DNA of 64,000 bases, taken from positions 558,001 to 622,000 of the forward strand of contig NZ_CP045246.1 in the NCBI RefSeq assembly GCF_035189165.1. The letters are read 5' to 3'. Origin of the DNA: Arthrobacter sp. JZ12. Lineage in GTDB: Bacteria; Actinomycetota; Actinomycetes; Actinomycetales; Micrococcaceae. The notes beneath the pieces are model-generated. The model did no database searches. It was not told the origin of the DNA and worked only from the letters and a program-made list of their open reading frames with translations. Numbering within the stretch: the first letter of the stretch is position 1; every line of letters begins with the position of its first letter. Positions 17,731 to 25,784 of this stretch are shown one piece after another. The position numbers were made by a program, and so were the translations under genes.

Positions 17731-19226
17731 TGACGCTCGACGTGCGCAGCTTTGCCTATGACGACGACGGAGCCGCGCTGGCTGATCTCAACCTCACCCT
17801 GTCTGCGGGGGAACGTGTTCTGGTGGCCGGGGCATCAGGCTCCGGTAAAAGCACCTTGGCGCGCCTCCTGGCAGGGCAGTACGACCCGGGCCAGGGGCAG
17901 CGGTTCGTCGGGTCAGTCAGTATCGCGGGAGAACGGTTGGTCTTTGAGGGCAGCCCTGCCGATCCCCGCATCAATGCCGCGGGTTGGGCAGCACAGGTCG
18001 GCTATGTGGGGCAGCGTGCGCAGGCGCAGCTGTCGTTGATCTGCTCCACAGTGGCGGAGGAAATCGCGTTCGGACCGTCCAACCAGGGCGTACCGGTCCC
18101 GCAGCTGCAATCGATGGTCAGCGCGGTTGCGGACAGGGTGGGACTCTCAGGCCTGCTCGACCGGGATCCGCGCCGCCTGTCCGGAGGGGAACTGCAACGC
18201 GTCTGCATGGCAGCAGCCGTCGTCTCCGATCCGGCGCTGCTGGTCCTGGACGAACCGTTCAAGGGTCTCGACGCTGCGGGTCGAAGGGACATCGAGGAGC
18301 TGATCGGCAGGATCACGGGTGAGGGAACCGCCGTCGTGCAGTTCGAGCCAATGCTGCCCGCCGATCTGGCATCCGTTGACCGTGTGTTGATCCTCGCAGG
18401 TGGAACGGTAGCCGATGAGCATCCAGTGCCGCAGGAAATTTCCCTGGCGGAAGCTGCCCGGCACGGAGTCGGAAGGGAATCGGCCCAGACGGCGTTCGTC
18501 CTTGCGGTGGGGCCCGCGGGCCAGGGAACAGAGGCGCAGGGCAGGCCGGTATTGGAGATCAGCGGTCTCGACTTCAGCTATGACAGTGTGCCGGCGCTCG
18601 CGGTCCGGGATTTGAGGGTCTATCCGGGTGAGGCGGTTGCCGTGCTCGGCCCTAACGGGTCGGGGAAGTCTACGCTCCTGCAGCATGTCAACGGACTGCT
18701 TCGCCCCGGGTCCGGGTCGATACGCCTCATCGGCCGCGAAATCAGCGGAATACCGACCGGCCGTCTTGCCTCCACTGTGGGCTACCTGTTCCAGGACACC
18801 GACCAGCAGCTCTTCGAACGAACGGTCCTCAAAGAGGTGGCCTACGGTCCGCGGGCGGCCGGACTGTCCGCACGGAAGGCTGAGCAGCGGGCCTCTACCG
18901 CGCTCGCCGCCGTGGGGCTTCTGGACCGTGCGGAGGTGCATCCCCATGATCTTGGTTTCACGCAGCGTCGCTTCGTAGCGTTGGCTTCGATCCTGGCTAC
19001 AGGACCAAGCCTTTGGGTGTTGGATGAACCCACGGTGGGACTGGACCTGGCAGGCCGAGAGGTACTGGCGCGGGTGCTGCGAAGCCATCTGGACAACGGC
19101 GGTGCTGTTCTGACGGCTACGCATGACTCGTCGTTCGCGGCGGACGTGTGTACCCGCGGCGTCCGGCTCGAATCGGGTGTGGTGACCGAACACTGGACCC
19201 ACCGGCACGGAGCCGGGCGGCTCTAG
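17727..19226 (+). CDS. Fused ECF ATPase (EcfA-EcfA) with one degenerate site
   Basis: A 499-residue fusion of two ABC ATPase domains. Domain 1 has Walker A GASGSGKST (35-43), signature LSGGE (151-155) and Walker B with Glu176, but no H-loop His (VVQFEPM near 203-209). Domain 2 has Walker A GPNGSGKST (308-316), Walker B with Glu434 and His466, but its signature reads LGFTQR (409-414). In an ABC sandwich, domain 1's site uses domain 2's signature, so all defects fall in one composite site while the other is canonical. It overlaps ecfT by 4 bp. Its TAG overlaps the minus-strand TAG of the SNF2 gene. Confidence 0.92.
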   Translation: MMTLDVRSFAYDDDGAALADLNLTLSAGERVLVAGASGSGKSTLARLLAGQYDPGQGQRFVGSVSIAGERLVFEGSPADPRINAAGWAAQVGYVGQRAQAQLSLICSTVAEEIAFGPSNQGVPVPQLQSMVSAVADRVGLSGLLDRDPRRLSGGELQRVCMAAAVVSDPALLVLDEPFKGLDAAGRRDIEELIGRITGEGTAVVQFEPMLPADLASVDRVLILAGGTVADEHPVPQEISLAEAARHGVGRESAQTAFVLAVGPAGQGTEAQGRPVLEISGLDFSYDSVPALAVRDLRVYPGEAVAVLGPNGSGKSTLLQHVNGLLRPGSGSIRLIGREISGIPTGRLASTVGYLFQDTDQQLFERTVLKEVAYGPRAAGLSARKAEQRASTALAAVGLLDRAEVHPHDLGFTQRRFVALASILATGPSLWVLDEPTVGLDLAGREVLARVLRSHLDNGGAVLTATHDSSFAADVCTRGVRLESGVVTEHWTHRHGAGRL

Positions 19227-22200
19227 CCGGCCAGCAGTTCCTTGATGTCGTCCGCGGTGAGCGCGGAACTGAACACGGCGTCGTCGTCCATCACGGAGCT
19301 GAACAGCTTTGCCTTCTGCTCCTTCAGTTTCATGACCTTTTCCTCGATGGTGTCCGAGGAGACCATACGGTAGACCATCACGTTCCGGGTCTGGCCGATG
19401 CGGTGGGTGCGGTCCACGGCCTGGGATTCGCTAGCCGGATTCCACCACGGGTCCAGCAGGAAGCAGTAGTCGGCTTCGGTCAGGTTCAACCCGAAGCCGC
19501 CCGCCTTGAGGCTGATGAGGAAGACCGGTGCCGGCCCGTTCTTGAACGAATCAATTACTTCTGCACGTTTCCGGGTGGATCCGTCCAGGTAGGCGTATTG
19601 AATGCCCTGCTGATCCAGGCGCGCGGCAGCACGTTTCAGGTAGGACGTGAACTGGCTGAAGATCAGCGCCCGGTGGCCTTCGGCCAGAACATCCTCCAAC
19701 TGCTCAAACAACACGTCCAGCTTGGCCGACGGGACGCCCTCATATTCCGGTTCAACCAGTGACGCGTCGAGACTGAGCATGCGCAGCAGGGTCAGCGAGC
19801 GGAAGACGATCATCCGGTTGCGGTCCAGATCCTCGATCAGGCCCAGCAGTTTCTGGCGCTCACGCTGCAGGTGGGTCTGGTAGATCTTCCGGTGGCGGGG
19901 ATGCAGGTCCACCGCCAGTACCTGCTCCTGCTTGGGCGGCAGGTCCGCTGCCACCGACTCCTTGGTGCGGCGCATCATCAGCGGGCGGATCCGACGGCGG
20001 AGCCGCTGCAGACGCTCCGTGTTTCCCTGCTTTTCGATGGGTGTGCGGTATTCCTCCGTGAAAGCGCGCGACGACGGGAACAGGCCGGGCGCGGTGATGC
20101 TGAACATCGCCCACAGCTCCATGAGGTTGTTCTCCATCGGCGTTCCCGTGATGGCCAGCTTAAACGGGGCCGGCAGCTCCTTTGCGCAACGGTGGATTTT
20201 GGCGGCATGGTTCTTCACGAACTGCGCCTCATCGAGGATGAGGCCGGCCCAGTCCTGACCGCCGTAGGCGGCGTTGTCCAGCCGGAACAGTGTGTAGGAG
20301 GTAATGACGACGTCGGCGCCCTCCACCTGCTCCTTCAGCGGCACACCGCTCTTGGCCTGGGTGTCGGTGATACCGGTAACCCGAAGGCCGGGTGCGAACT
20401 TTCCTGCTTCGGCGACCCAGTTGGGGACAACAGAGGTGGGCGCAACCACGAGGAAGGGCCTGGTTTCGCCCTGTTCCTTTGCATGAACGAGTAGCGCCAG
20501 CGTCTGCAGGGTCTTGCCGAGACCCATGTCGTCGGCCAGAACGCCGCCAAGCCCGTGCGACCAGAGGAATGCCAGCCAGTTGAATCCGTCTACCTGGTAA
20601 GGCCGCAGGGATGCCTGTAACCCGGACGGCAGCTGAACCGGCGTCAGCTCGGTGAGGCTGAGCAGGCCCTGCACAGCCGTGCGCCAGGCCTGTGCCTGTT
20701 CCGTCTCCTCCGCCAGATCCTCGAACTCCGCCCAGAGGGTTGCCTGGTAGCGGTTTATCCGCAGACCGGTTTCCCACTCGTTCAGCGCCTGCGCTTCATC
20801 GATGAGTTGGCGAAGTTGGTCGAAGATGGGCTGCTTGAGGGAAAGATAGCTGTTGTCCACCAGCTTTATGCGGTTGATGCCCTTGGCCAATGCGGTGAAG
20901 ATGTGGTCGAAGGGCACTTTGCGGCCTTCGACGGTGACAAGCACTCCCAGGTCGAACCAGTCACGGTCTTCGGTGTCCACCGTGGAGATGACCAGCTGCG
21001 GCGTTTCGGTGAGTTCCGTGAAGGTGGGTTTGTTGCCGACCACGTCCACGCGTACGCCCTCGGCCTGTTCGAGGCGCGGCAGCACGCCTTCGGTGAAATC
21101 CACCATTTCCATGTCGGTGAGGACGCGGTCCTTGACCAGTCGGCCGCCCAATGCATCCCGTGCTGCCTGCAAGGCAGCGGCTTCCGCGGCTGCATCACGG
21201 TACGCGCCGTCGTCGTTCGAGTCCTTGAGCGGTCTGCGGGTTTCGGTCCCACCGGTGAGGTAGGCCCAGTCCCAATGGAGCTCCAGCTGCTCCCCGGTGT
21301 AGGTGGCCGTGAGGACGAGCGTGGGTGGCAGGATCTCGGGGAACGTCACTGAGCCGTCACTGCTGACGACGTCGATCGACTGGATCAGCCGCGGATAGAA
21401 CCCTGTGAGGAACTCCTGCTTCTCCGCCTCCGGAATGCGGACCGGGCGCGTGCGTTCGATCAGCTCGCGATTCTGCTCCGTCAGCTTCCGGGTAGTGGGG
21501 GCGAGGGTGATCACGTCGTCCCCCGAGACGGTGTAGATCCCGTGGTTGCCGATCAGATGGGCCGTCTGCGGGCTGTGGTTCTCGCCGTCGATATTGATGG
21601 CAGGACAGAGATGAACCTCTCCATCTTCCGTTGTGGCGTCCAGAAGAAGAACCGCCTGGCCTGCGAGGTGGACGCGGACGCTCTTCTTCGATCCCACGAA
21701 CGCGATGCCAAGCCGCCGGGCCTCGGCGAGCAGTTGCCAGAGCAGCGGGTTGCTGAAGTCGTCGAGGTGGAGCCAGGAGTCATTGTTGCCGAAATAACTC
21801 ACTCCGGTGCCGCGGTGAAGGGCGGGGAACTGGGCGAACCAGCGATGCTGGTCAGGGTCCAGTCTGAGCCCGTAGGTCTGGTAGCTGATGTTTCCCCAGG
21901 CGAGGTTGTTCTTGACCCAGTTGCCCTTTGAATTTCGGATTACTGGCCGGACTCCGAGCTTGAAGCCCTGGTATCCGCGCCGGTGGTGCCCTGCGGGGCC
22001 GGTTACCGGCCGCATGTCGAACTGCAGCCCCATGGCGGTGGGCGGCACCTCGGTGAGGGCGCCGTCGTCGTGCTCCCGTGCCGACAGCAGTCCGGTGAGC
22101 GACTCCTGCCACCCGGCGGGACCGGCAGGAGGCTTGGGCGCGGTGAGTTCCTGACTGGTGCGAAGGTTCTCAATATTGGAGCGGAGGGCGACAGCGGCGA

Positions 22201-22471
22201 CGTGCTTGCAGTCCATCGCGATAGGGCAGGAACAGGCGCTGTCCCTGAGGTGGTAGCGCCCGTCGCCCTTCTGGACCAGGTACAGCTGGGTGCGGTACGG
22301 CGCAGGTGAGCTCCCGAGGACCCGTGCGGAGAGCATGCGTGAATCCGGTTCGAAGGAGAGGCCCTGAACAAGGTCATCGCGAGCATAGACCTGTCCGCGC
22401 TGGAAGGCAGCACCTCCCACCATCCGGATGATGTCGGCGACATCAATCATTGGATAGGAGCTTTCGGGCAT
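19223..22471 (-). CDS. SWIM-domain SNF2/SWI2-family DNA-dependent ATPase
   Basis: A 1082-residue protein. A SWIM zinc motif C-x-C-x5-C-x-H spans residues 80-90. A long middle region leads into the SNF2 core: Walker A in DDMGLGKT (about 645-652), DEAQ (about 743), ITGTPMEN, then the C-terminal helicase lobe ending with QAVDRTHRIGQTR (about 1013-1025). These RapA/Snf2-like ATPases translocate on duplex DNA and remodel protein-DNA complexes; the bacterial SWIM subgroup is not well characterised. ATG at 22471 or 22450 could be the start; neither has a strong site. Its stop overlaps the converging ecfA stop. Confidence 0.9.
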   Translation of the reverse strand: MPESSYPMIDVADIIRMVGGAAFQRGQVYARDDLVQGLSFEPDSRMLSARVLGSSPAPYRTQLYLVQKGDGRYHLRDSACSCPIAMDCKHVAAVALRSNIENLRTSQELTAPKPPAGPAGWQESLTGLLSAREHDDGALTEVPPTAMGLQFDMRPVTGPAGHHRRGYQGFKLGVRPVIRNSKGNWVKNNLAWGNISYQTYGLRLDPDQHRWFAQFPALHRGTGVSYFGNNDSWLHLDDFSNPLLWQLLAEARRLGIAFVGSKKSVRVHLAGQAVLLLDATTEDGEVHLCPAINIDGENHSPQTAHLIGNHGIYTVSGDDVITLAPTTRKLTEQNRELIERTRPVRIPEAEKQEFLTGFYPRLIQSIDVVSSDGSVTFPEILPPTLVLTATYTGEQLELHWDWAYLTGGTETRRPLKDSNDDGAYRDAAAEAAALQAARDALGGRLVKDRVLTDMEMVDFTEGVLPRLEQAEGVRVDVVGNKPTFTELTETPQLVISTVDTEDRDWFDLGVLVTVEGRKVPFDHIFTALAKGINRIKLVDNSYLSLKQPIFDQLRQLIDEAQALNEWETGLRINRYQATLWAEFEDLAEETEQAQAWRTAVQGLLSLTELTPVQLPSGLQASLRPYQVDGFNWLAFLWSHGLGGVLADDMGLGKTLQTLALLVHAKEQGETRPFLVVAPTSVVPNWVAEAGKFAPGLRVTGITDTQAKSGVPLKEQVEGADVVITSYTLFRLDNAAYGGQDWAGLILDEAQFVKNHAAKIHRCAKELPAPFKLAITGTPMENNLMELWAMFSITAPGLFPSSRAFTEEYRTPIEKQGNTERLQRLRRRIRPLMMRRTKESVAADLPPKQEQVLAVDLHPRHRKIYQTHLQRERQKLLGLIEDLDRNRMIVFRSLTLLRMLSLDASLVEPEYEGVPSAKLDVLFEQLEDVLAEGHRALIFSQFTSYLKRAAARLDQQGIQYAYLDGSTRKRAEVIDSFKNGPAPVFLISLKAGGFGLNLTEADYCFLLDPWWNPASESQAVDRTHRIGQTRNVMVYRMVSSDTIEEKVMKLKEQKAKLFSSVMDDDAVFSSALTADDIKELLAG

Positions 22472-22509
22472 GAATTCATGCTCTCACGCGCTACTGACAG
22501 ACTGGACTC

Positions 22510-23043
22510 GTGCACCTTTTCACCGTTGGTCACGGCACTGCCGGCCGCGAGCAGTTCGGCACGCTCCTGCGGACTGCGGCCGTCGAGGTGCTGGTGGACA
22601 TTCGAAGATACCCGGGGAGTCGCCGGAACCAGGACACCCGCGGGGAAGCCCTTGCCGCGTGGTTGCCGGAGGAGGGAATTGACTATGTCTGGTTGGAGGG
22701 ACTGGGTGGGCGTCGTCGTACTTCCGGGGAGCCGGACCAGGATCCGTGGTGGCGGGTGGAGCAGTTCCGCGCCTACGCCGCGCACACCCGAACCCCTGAA
22801 TTCGGGGCAGCGCTGGGGGAGCTCATCAGAGTCGTGGAGGAGCAGCAGACCGCAATCATGTGCAGTGAGAGTGTGTGGTGGCGGTGCCACAGGCGCATTG
22901 TCGCCGACGTCCTGGTACTTGTTCACGGTGCCGAGGTCAGCCACCTGATGCATGACGGCAGGCTCAGCCTTCATGAACCGTCCGGCGGAGCCAGGGTGGT
23001 TGGTGCCGAGGTGTTCTGGGACCGCGTGGACGAGCGGCGCTGA
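22510..23043 (+). CDS. DUF488 family protein
   Basis: A 177-residue protein with the DUF488 hallmarks: N-terminal LFTVGHG, VDIRRYPGSRRNQ (about 29-41) and a Cys/His cluster MCSESVWWRCHRRIVAD (about 118-134). The conserved Cys-x5-Cys-H set looks like a metal or catalytic site, but the family has no proven activity. It begins with GTG at 22510, divergent from the SNF2 gene with only 38 bp between the starts, so the two promoters must overlap. Confidence 0.87.
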   Translation: MHLFTVGHGTAGREQFGTLLRTAAVEVLVDIRRYPGSRRNQDTRGEALAAWLPEEGIDYVWLEGLGGRRRTSGEPDQDPWWRVEQFRAYAAHTRTPEFGAALGELIRVVEEQQTAIMCSESVWWRCHRRIVADVLVLVHGAEVSHLMHDGRLSLHEPSGGARVVGAEVFWDRVDERR

Positions 23044-23101
23044 ACCGCTGGTCCATCCTGCGATAATTGGAAGGACCGCCACTTCCTACAAGGAGACTCC
23101 C

Positions 23102-23560
23102 ATGACCCCTCGTGTCCTCTTCCGCAGCGTTGCCGTGGCGGAGGCCGGAACGTGGGCGCTGTTGTTGGCCGGCATGTACTTGAAGTATGTGGCGCAGACT
23201 ACCGATGTCCTTGTTTCCATTGGCGGTGCGCTGCACGGCTTTGTCTTCCTGCTGTATCTGGTCAGCACCTCCTTTGTTTGGGTCAACCAGCGATGGAGTG
23301 TAAGTACGGGCCTGGTTGGCCTCGTTGCGGGTGTGGTGCCCTTTGCGACTGTCCTTTTTGACTGGTGGCTGGAGCGTCGGGGAAAGCTCGACGGCGGCTG
23401 GCGGCTTCTTGCCGGGAGGGAGCAACCAAGCGGGCCGGTTGAGGAACTGCAGGCCTGGGTTTTGCGGAACCCCTTGCCCGCTGCGCTGGTGGCAATCGTC
23501 GGCGTGAGCGTTGTCTTCGCCGCACTGCTTATCGCGGGTCCGCCGGTCCAGGTGGGATGA
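23102..23560 (+). CDS. DUF3817 membrane protein
   Basis: A 152-residue membrane protein. The N-terminal two thirds match DUF3817: FRSVAVAEAGTWALLLAGMYLK, an LHGFVFLLYLV helix and a PFATVLFDWWLERRG end to the third helix. A soluble stretch and a fourth hydrophobic segment at the C-terminus follow. Function is unknown; the family is widespread in actinobacteria. CAAGGAGA precedes the ATG. It is in the same direction as DUF488, 58 bp downstream. Confidence 0.85.
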   Translation: MTPRVLFRSVAVAEAGTWALLLAGMYLKYVAQTTDVLVSIGGALHGFVFLLYLVSTSFVWVNQRWSVSTGLVGLVAGVVPFATVLFDWWLERRGKLDGGWRLLAGREQPSGPVEELQAWVLRNPLPAALVAIVGVSVVFAALLIAGPPVQVG

Positions 23561-23591
23561 CGCCCCGGGTATTCGTGGACCGGGCTCAGCC

Positions 23592-23810
23592 CTACGATGT
23601 TCGATCAGGAAGCTGCTGCAAAGACCAGGTGTTTCCGTCGGGATCGGCGAAGTGGACAAAACGGCCTCACGGCTGGTCATCCACCTCACTGGCTTCAACT
23701 CCGTTATTCACCGAGTGGGCCCGGGCAGAATCGGGATCGGGTACAACCAGCTGGAGACCCTTTTGCGAGCCCGGCTGCATCTCGGTTATGCCCTTACAGG
23801 CCCATTTGTT
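23592..23810 (-). pseudogene. VOC (glyoxalase-like) family pseudogene, 3' fragment with nonsense codon
   Basis: Read on the minus strand, this stretch encodes the C-terminal half of a VOC-superfamily protein: KGITEMQPGS, then LQLVVPDPDSARA, then GVEASEVDDQP, an in-frame TGA (23667-23669), then GRFVHFADPDGNTWSLQQLP and a TAG at 23592. F-x-DPDGN-x-W is the family's hallmark C-terminal strand. In relatives a Trp usually precedes Gly-Arg/Ser-Phe at the TGA, so TGG to TGA is the simple explanation. The 5' half is missing: further upstream the frame meets several stops and no homologous residues. No intact copy lies nearby. Confidence 0.72.
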
Positions 23811-23874
23811 CAGTGGAAGCAAGCATGCTTATCATTTACGGGTGCTTCAATCTACAACTTTGCAGCCCGTTCGG

Positions 23875-24141
23875 GTGTCCGGGGTAACGGTCACCGAGGA
23901 ATGGCGGGAATCTTTCGACCGGGTACAGGACCTCGAGCGCGTGCGTGCGGAACTTGCCCGGACGCTTCTGGACGTTCAGCGTGCGTGTGAGAGCAGCAAG
24001 GACCCAGAGCACTCGCAGCGTCTTATCTCGGCAGCGGTGCGCGACCTGGAGGAACTGGATATGCGACTGTTTGAGGCACGTACTCTCCTGGCTGCCCTGG
24101 AGGTCAACGCCTTGCACTCCGGTCACGGACAGGTCGCCTGA
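23875..24141 (+). CDS. Small helical hypothetical protein
   Basis: About 88 residues from a GTG at 23875; I do not recognise it. After residue 5 the protein is strongly helical and charged (EEWRESFDRVQDLERVRAEL, then RLISAAVRDLEELDMRLFEARTLLAALEV), with heptad-like Leu spacing that suggests a coiled coil. The same frame is open further upstream, but there it overlaps the VOC pseudogene and loses protein character. Start uncertain. It is convergent with the MarR pair. Confidence 0.5.
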   Translation: MSGVTVTEEWRESFDRVQDLERVRAELARTLLDVQRACESSKDPEHSQRLISAAVRDLEELDMRLFEARTLLAALEVNALHSGHGQVA

Positions 24142-24192
24142 TAGACCGGGTCCTGATCCACCCGGATTGTTGCCGCTAGCGCGGGTGCAGTA

Positions 24193-24741
24193 TCAGCCGG
24201 CAGTCAGGTTCTGCTCGGTCAGATCCTGTTCCGTCACATCGTTATTGTCAGTAGCGCCGTGATCGACCGTTCGGAGGTTCGGCCGGCTCTCTCGACTCCC
24301 CGGGGACCCGCCGAGATCCCGAATGTGGGCGATTAATTCCCTGCGCAGGATGGCATCGGACGCCTCGTGGTTGGAACCCTGTTCTTCCTCCATTGCCTGG
24401 GCGCGCTTAAGGATATGCTCTCCGGCGGGGGTAAGGCTTACGAAGAAGACGCGGCGGTCGTCGGCGCTCTTGGTGCGCTCGATCAGGCCGCGATTTTCCA
24501 GCCGTTCCAAAAGCTTTCCGATCGTCTGCGCCTGAACATGCAGTTCGCGCGCCAACTCCACCTGGTTGATGGAGTTCCTTCGTCCCAGAACCTTCAGGGT
24601 GAGGAGGCCTGCGTGGGTGGTGCCCAACCGGCGTAGTCGTTCATTCTCCCGGTTGGCGCTGAGGCGCGCGGCTGTGTTCAGCAGTCGGTTCGTAGACCAC
24701 TGCGCAATATCCATAGTGTTGTCTCTTCCCGTCGCCGTCAT
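24193..24741 (-). CDS. MarR family transcriptional regulator (second of pair)
   Basis: A 182-residue winged-helix regulator. The recognition helix region is INQVELARELHVQAQTIGKLLERLENRGLIER, and the wing is SADDRRVFFVSLTPAG. A polar tail of about 45 residues with repeated DLTEQ-type segments extends past the usual MarR fold. I start at the ATG at 24741, preceded by AAGGA; ATGs at 24765 and 24714 are alternatives. It lies 24 bp downstream of another MarR gene in the same direction, so the two are probably co-transcribed. Ligand and targets unknown. Confidence 0.85.
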   Translation of the reverse strand: MTATGRDNTMDIAQWSTNRLLNTAARLSANRENERLRRLGTTHAGLLTLKVLGRRNSINQVELARELHVQAQTIGKLLERLENRGLIERTKSADDRRVFFVSLTPAGEHILKRAQAMEEEQGSNHEASDAILRRELIAHIRDLGGSPGSRESRPNLRTVDHGATDNNDVTEQDLTEQNLTAG

Positions 24742-24765
24742 TTTGTGTCCTTGCTTTTCTCGCAT

Positions 24766-25266
24766 CTAAGGATGGTCGTGCTGTTCGACCGCCCACGTCA
24801 TGCGCTGCAGGAAACGGGTGATGATTCTCGCCTCTGTGGAATCGAGGGCATCTGCCACCTCGATCATGCGTTTGTGCATCTCACCCAGGGTTTCTCGTAC
24901 CTCATGGTCGGCGTTGCTGGTTGGGAGGATTTCCACCGAGCGGCGGTCCTTTGGGTGAGGGCGGCGCGTCAAATGACCGCTGGCGACAAGGCGGTCAATG
25001 AGCCCGGTAGTGGAAGCAGTTGAGATGTTCAGCAGCCTTGAGAGGTCTTTGGGGCTGATGCTCTGGCCGGCTTCATGAGCCCGCATGACGTATCTGATCG
25101 CGAGGAGATCAGATTCATTCATTCCCATCGAGTCGCGGGTTCGACGACGCATCTCTGATTCAGCTGCGCGGTACTGGCGCAGTGCGTTGAGTACGTCAAC
25201 GCTGCCCGGATGATCCTGCTCGATATACCAGTAGCCCGCGCCTTCCGTGTCCAACGCCGTTTCCAT
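24766..25266 (-). CDS. MarR family transcriptional regulator (first of pair)
   Basis: A 166-residue regulator with an N-terminal dimerisation helix, the winged-helix DNA-binding part SPKDLSRLLNISTASTTGLIDRLVASGHL and wing RPHPKDRRSVEI. It leads a two-gene MarR unit. The divergent intergenic region holds a CTAG-N5-CTAG palindrome 25-44 bp from its start and another before the gene on the other strand, both of a size MarR dimers bind. Autoregulation and control of the facing kinase gene are therefore likely, but inferred. Confidence 0.88.
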   Translation of the reverse strand: METALDTEGAGYWYIEQDHPGSVDVLNALRQYRAAESEMRRRTRDSMGMNESDLLAIRYVMRAHEAGQSISPKDLSRLLNISTASTTGLIDRLVASGHLTRRPHPKDRRSVEILPTSNADHEVRETLGEMHKRMIEVADALDSTEARIITRFLQRMTWAVEQHDHP

Positions 25267-25290
25267 CCAGTCAGTCTATAGATTGCCTAC

Positions 25291-25310
25291 TTGCTAGGCC
25301 ACCTAGCCAA
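25291..25310. promoter_or_regulatory. CTAG-N5-CTAG palindrome, MarR-proximal (operator candidate)
   Basis: GCTAGG (25293-25298) and CCTAGC (25302-25307) form a perfect inverted repeat; one mismatch lets it extend to TTG/CCAA. The two CTAG cores are 5 bp apart (gccac). It lies just upstream of the first MarR gene. Confidence 0.5.
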
Positions 25311-25329
25311 GGTAAAGAAACTCATATAG

Positions 25330-25348
25330 CTTGAACGGAAAGTTCAAG
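25330..25348. promoter_or_regulatory. Inverted repeat CTTGAAC-N5-GTTCAAG
   Basis: A perfect 7-bp inverted repeat with a 5-bp spacer (ggaaa), between the two CTAG-type palindromes. It has the same arm and spacer geometry as the site at 25404-25422 but a different sequence, so it may serve another regulator, for example the second MarR protein. Confidence 0.4.
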
Positions 25349-25403
25349 ATCTCGCAAGAATTTCCGCTGGTTTGTCGTGGACACCACAAGCTAAGGTCGG
25401 ATA

Positions 25404-25422
25404 TAACTAGTTCAGCTAGTTA
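25404..25422. promoter_or_regulatory. CTAG-N5-CTAG palindrome, kinase-gene side (operator candidate)
   Basis: TAACTAG (25404-25410) and CTAGTTA (25416-25422) form a perfect 7-bp inverted repeat with a 5-bp spacer (ttcag). It ends 29 bp before the ATG of the small gene at 25452. It shares CTAG-N5-CTAG with the site at 25291-25310. Confidence 0.5.
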
Positions 25423-25451
25423 CTAAGCCGGCTATCTACTCGGAGGATTCG

Positions 25452-25784
25452 ATGACCACAGTTGCTCACCCATCGTTCGCGGCGAACGCTGCGGTCTACG
25501 GCGATCCGGCTCCCGTTTCATTCGACCCTACCTGGCAGGATAACGGGCTGGGCGCAGGCCTCCCCAGCGGCTCCCATGCGGATCGGATTGTCGCTGCGGC
25601 GGGAGCAGTCGAATCGCTCGAGTGGGAGTTGGACCGCGCACAAAGCACGCTCGCCACTGCCATCGAGCAGGCTGCGGCAAACGGCTGCGGGATGGACGTG
25701 ATCGCGCGCGCTGCAGGACTGACCAAGGAAGAAGTGGCCACCATGCTTTGGGCTGCGCGTTCCGGTGCCGCAGTCCATGACTAG
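25452..25784 (+). CDS. Small HTH-like protein upstream of kinase
   Basis: A 110-residue protein of unknown family. The first 40 residues are Pro/Gly/Ala-rich and probably disordered. The C-terminal 65 residues are helical (DRIVAAAGAVESLEWELDRAQ) and end with a possible helix-turn-helix, MDVIARAAGLTKEEVATMLWAA. A strong CGGAGGA site precedes the ATG. The kinase start lies inside its last codons (8-bp overlap), so it may be a partner or substrate of the kinase. This is inference from coupling. Confidence 0.72.
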   Translation: MTTVAHPSFAANAAVYGDPAPVSFDPTWQDNGLGAGLPSGSHADRIVAAAGAVESLEWELDRAQSTLATAIEQAAANGCGMDVIARAAGLTKEEVATMLWAARSGAAVHD

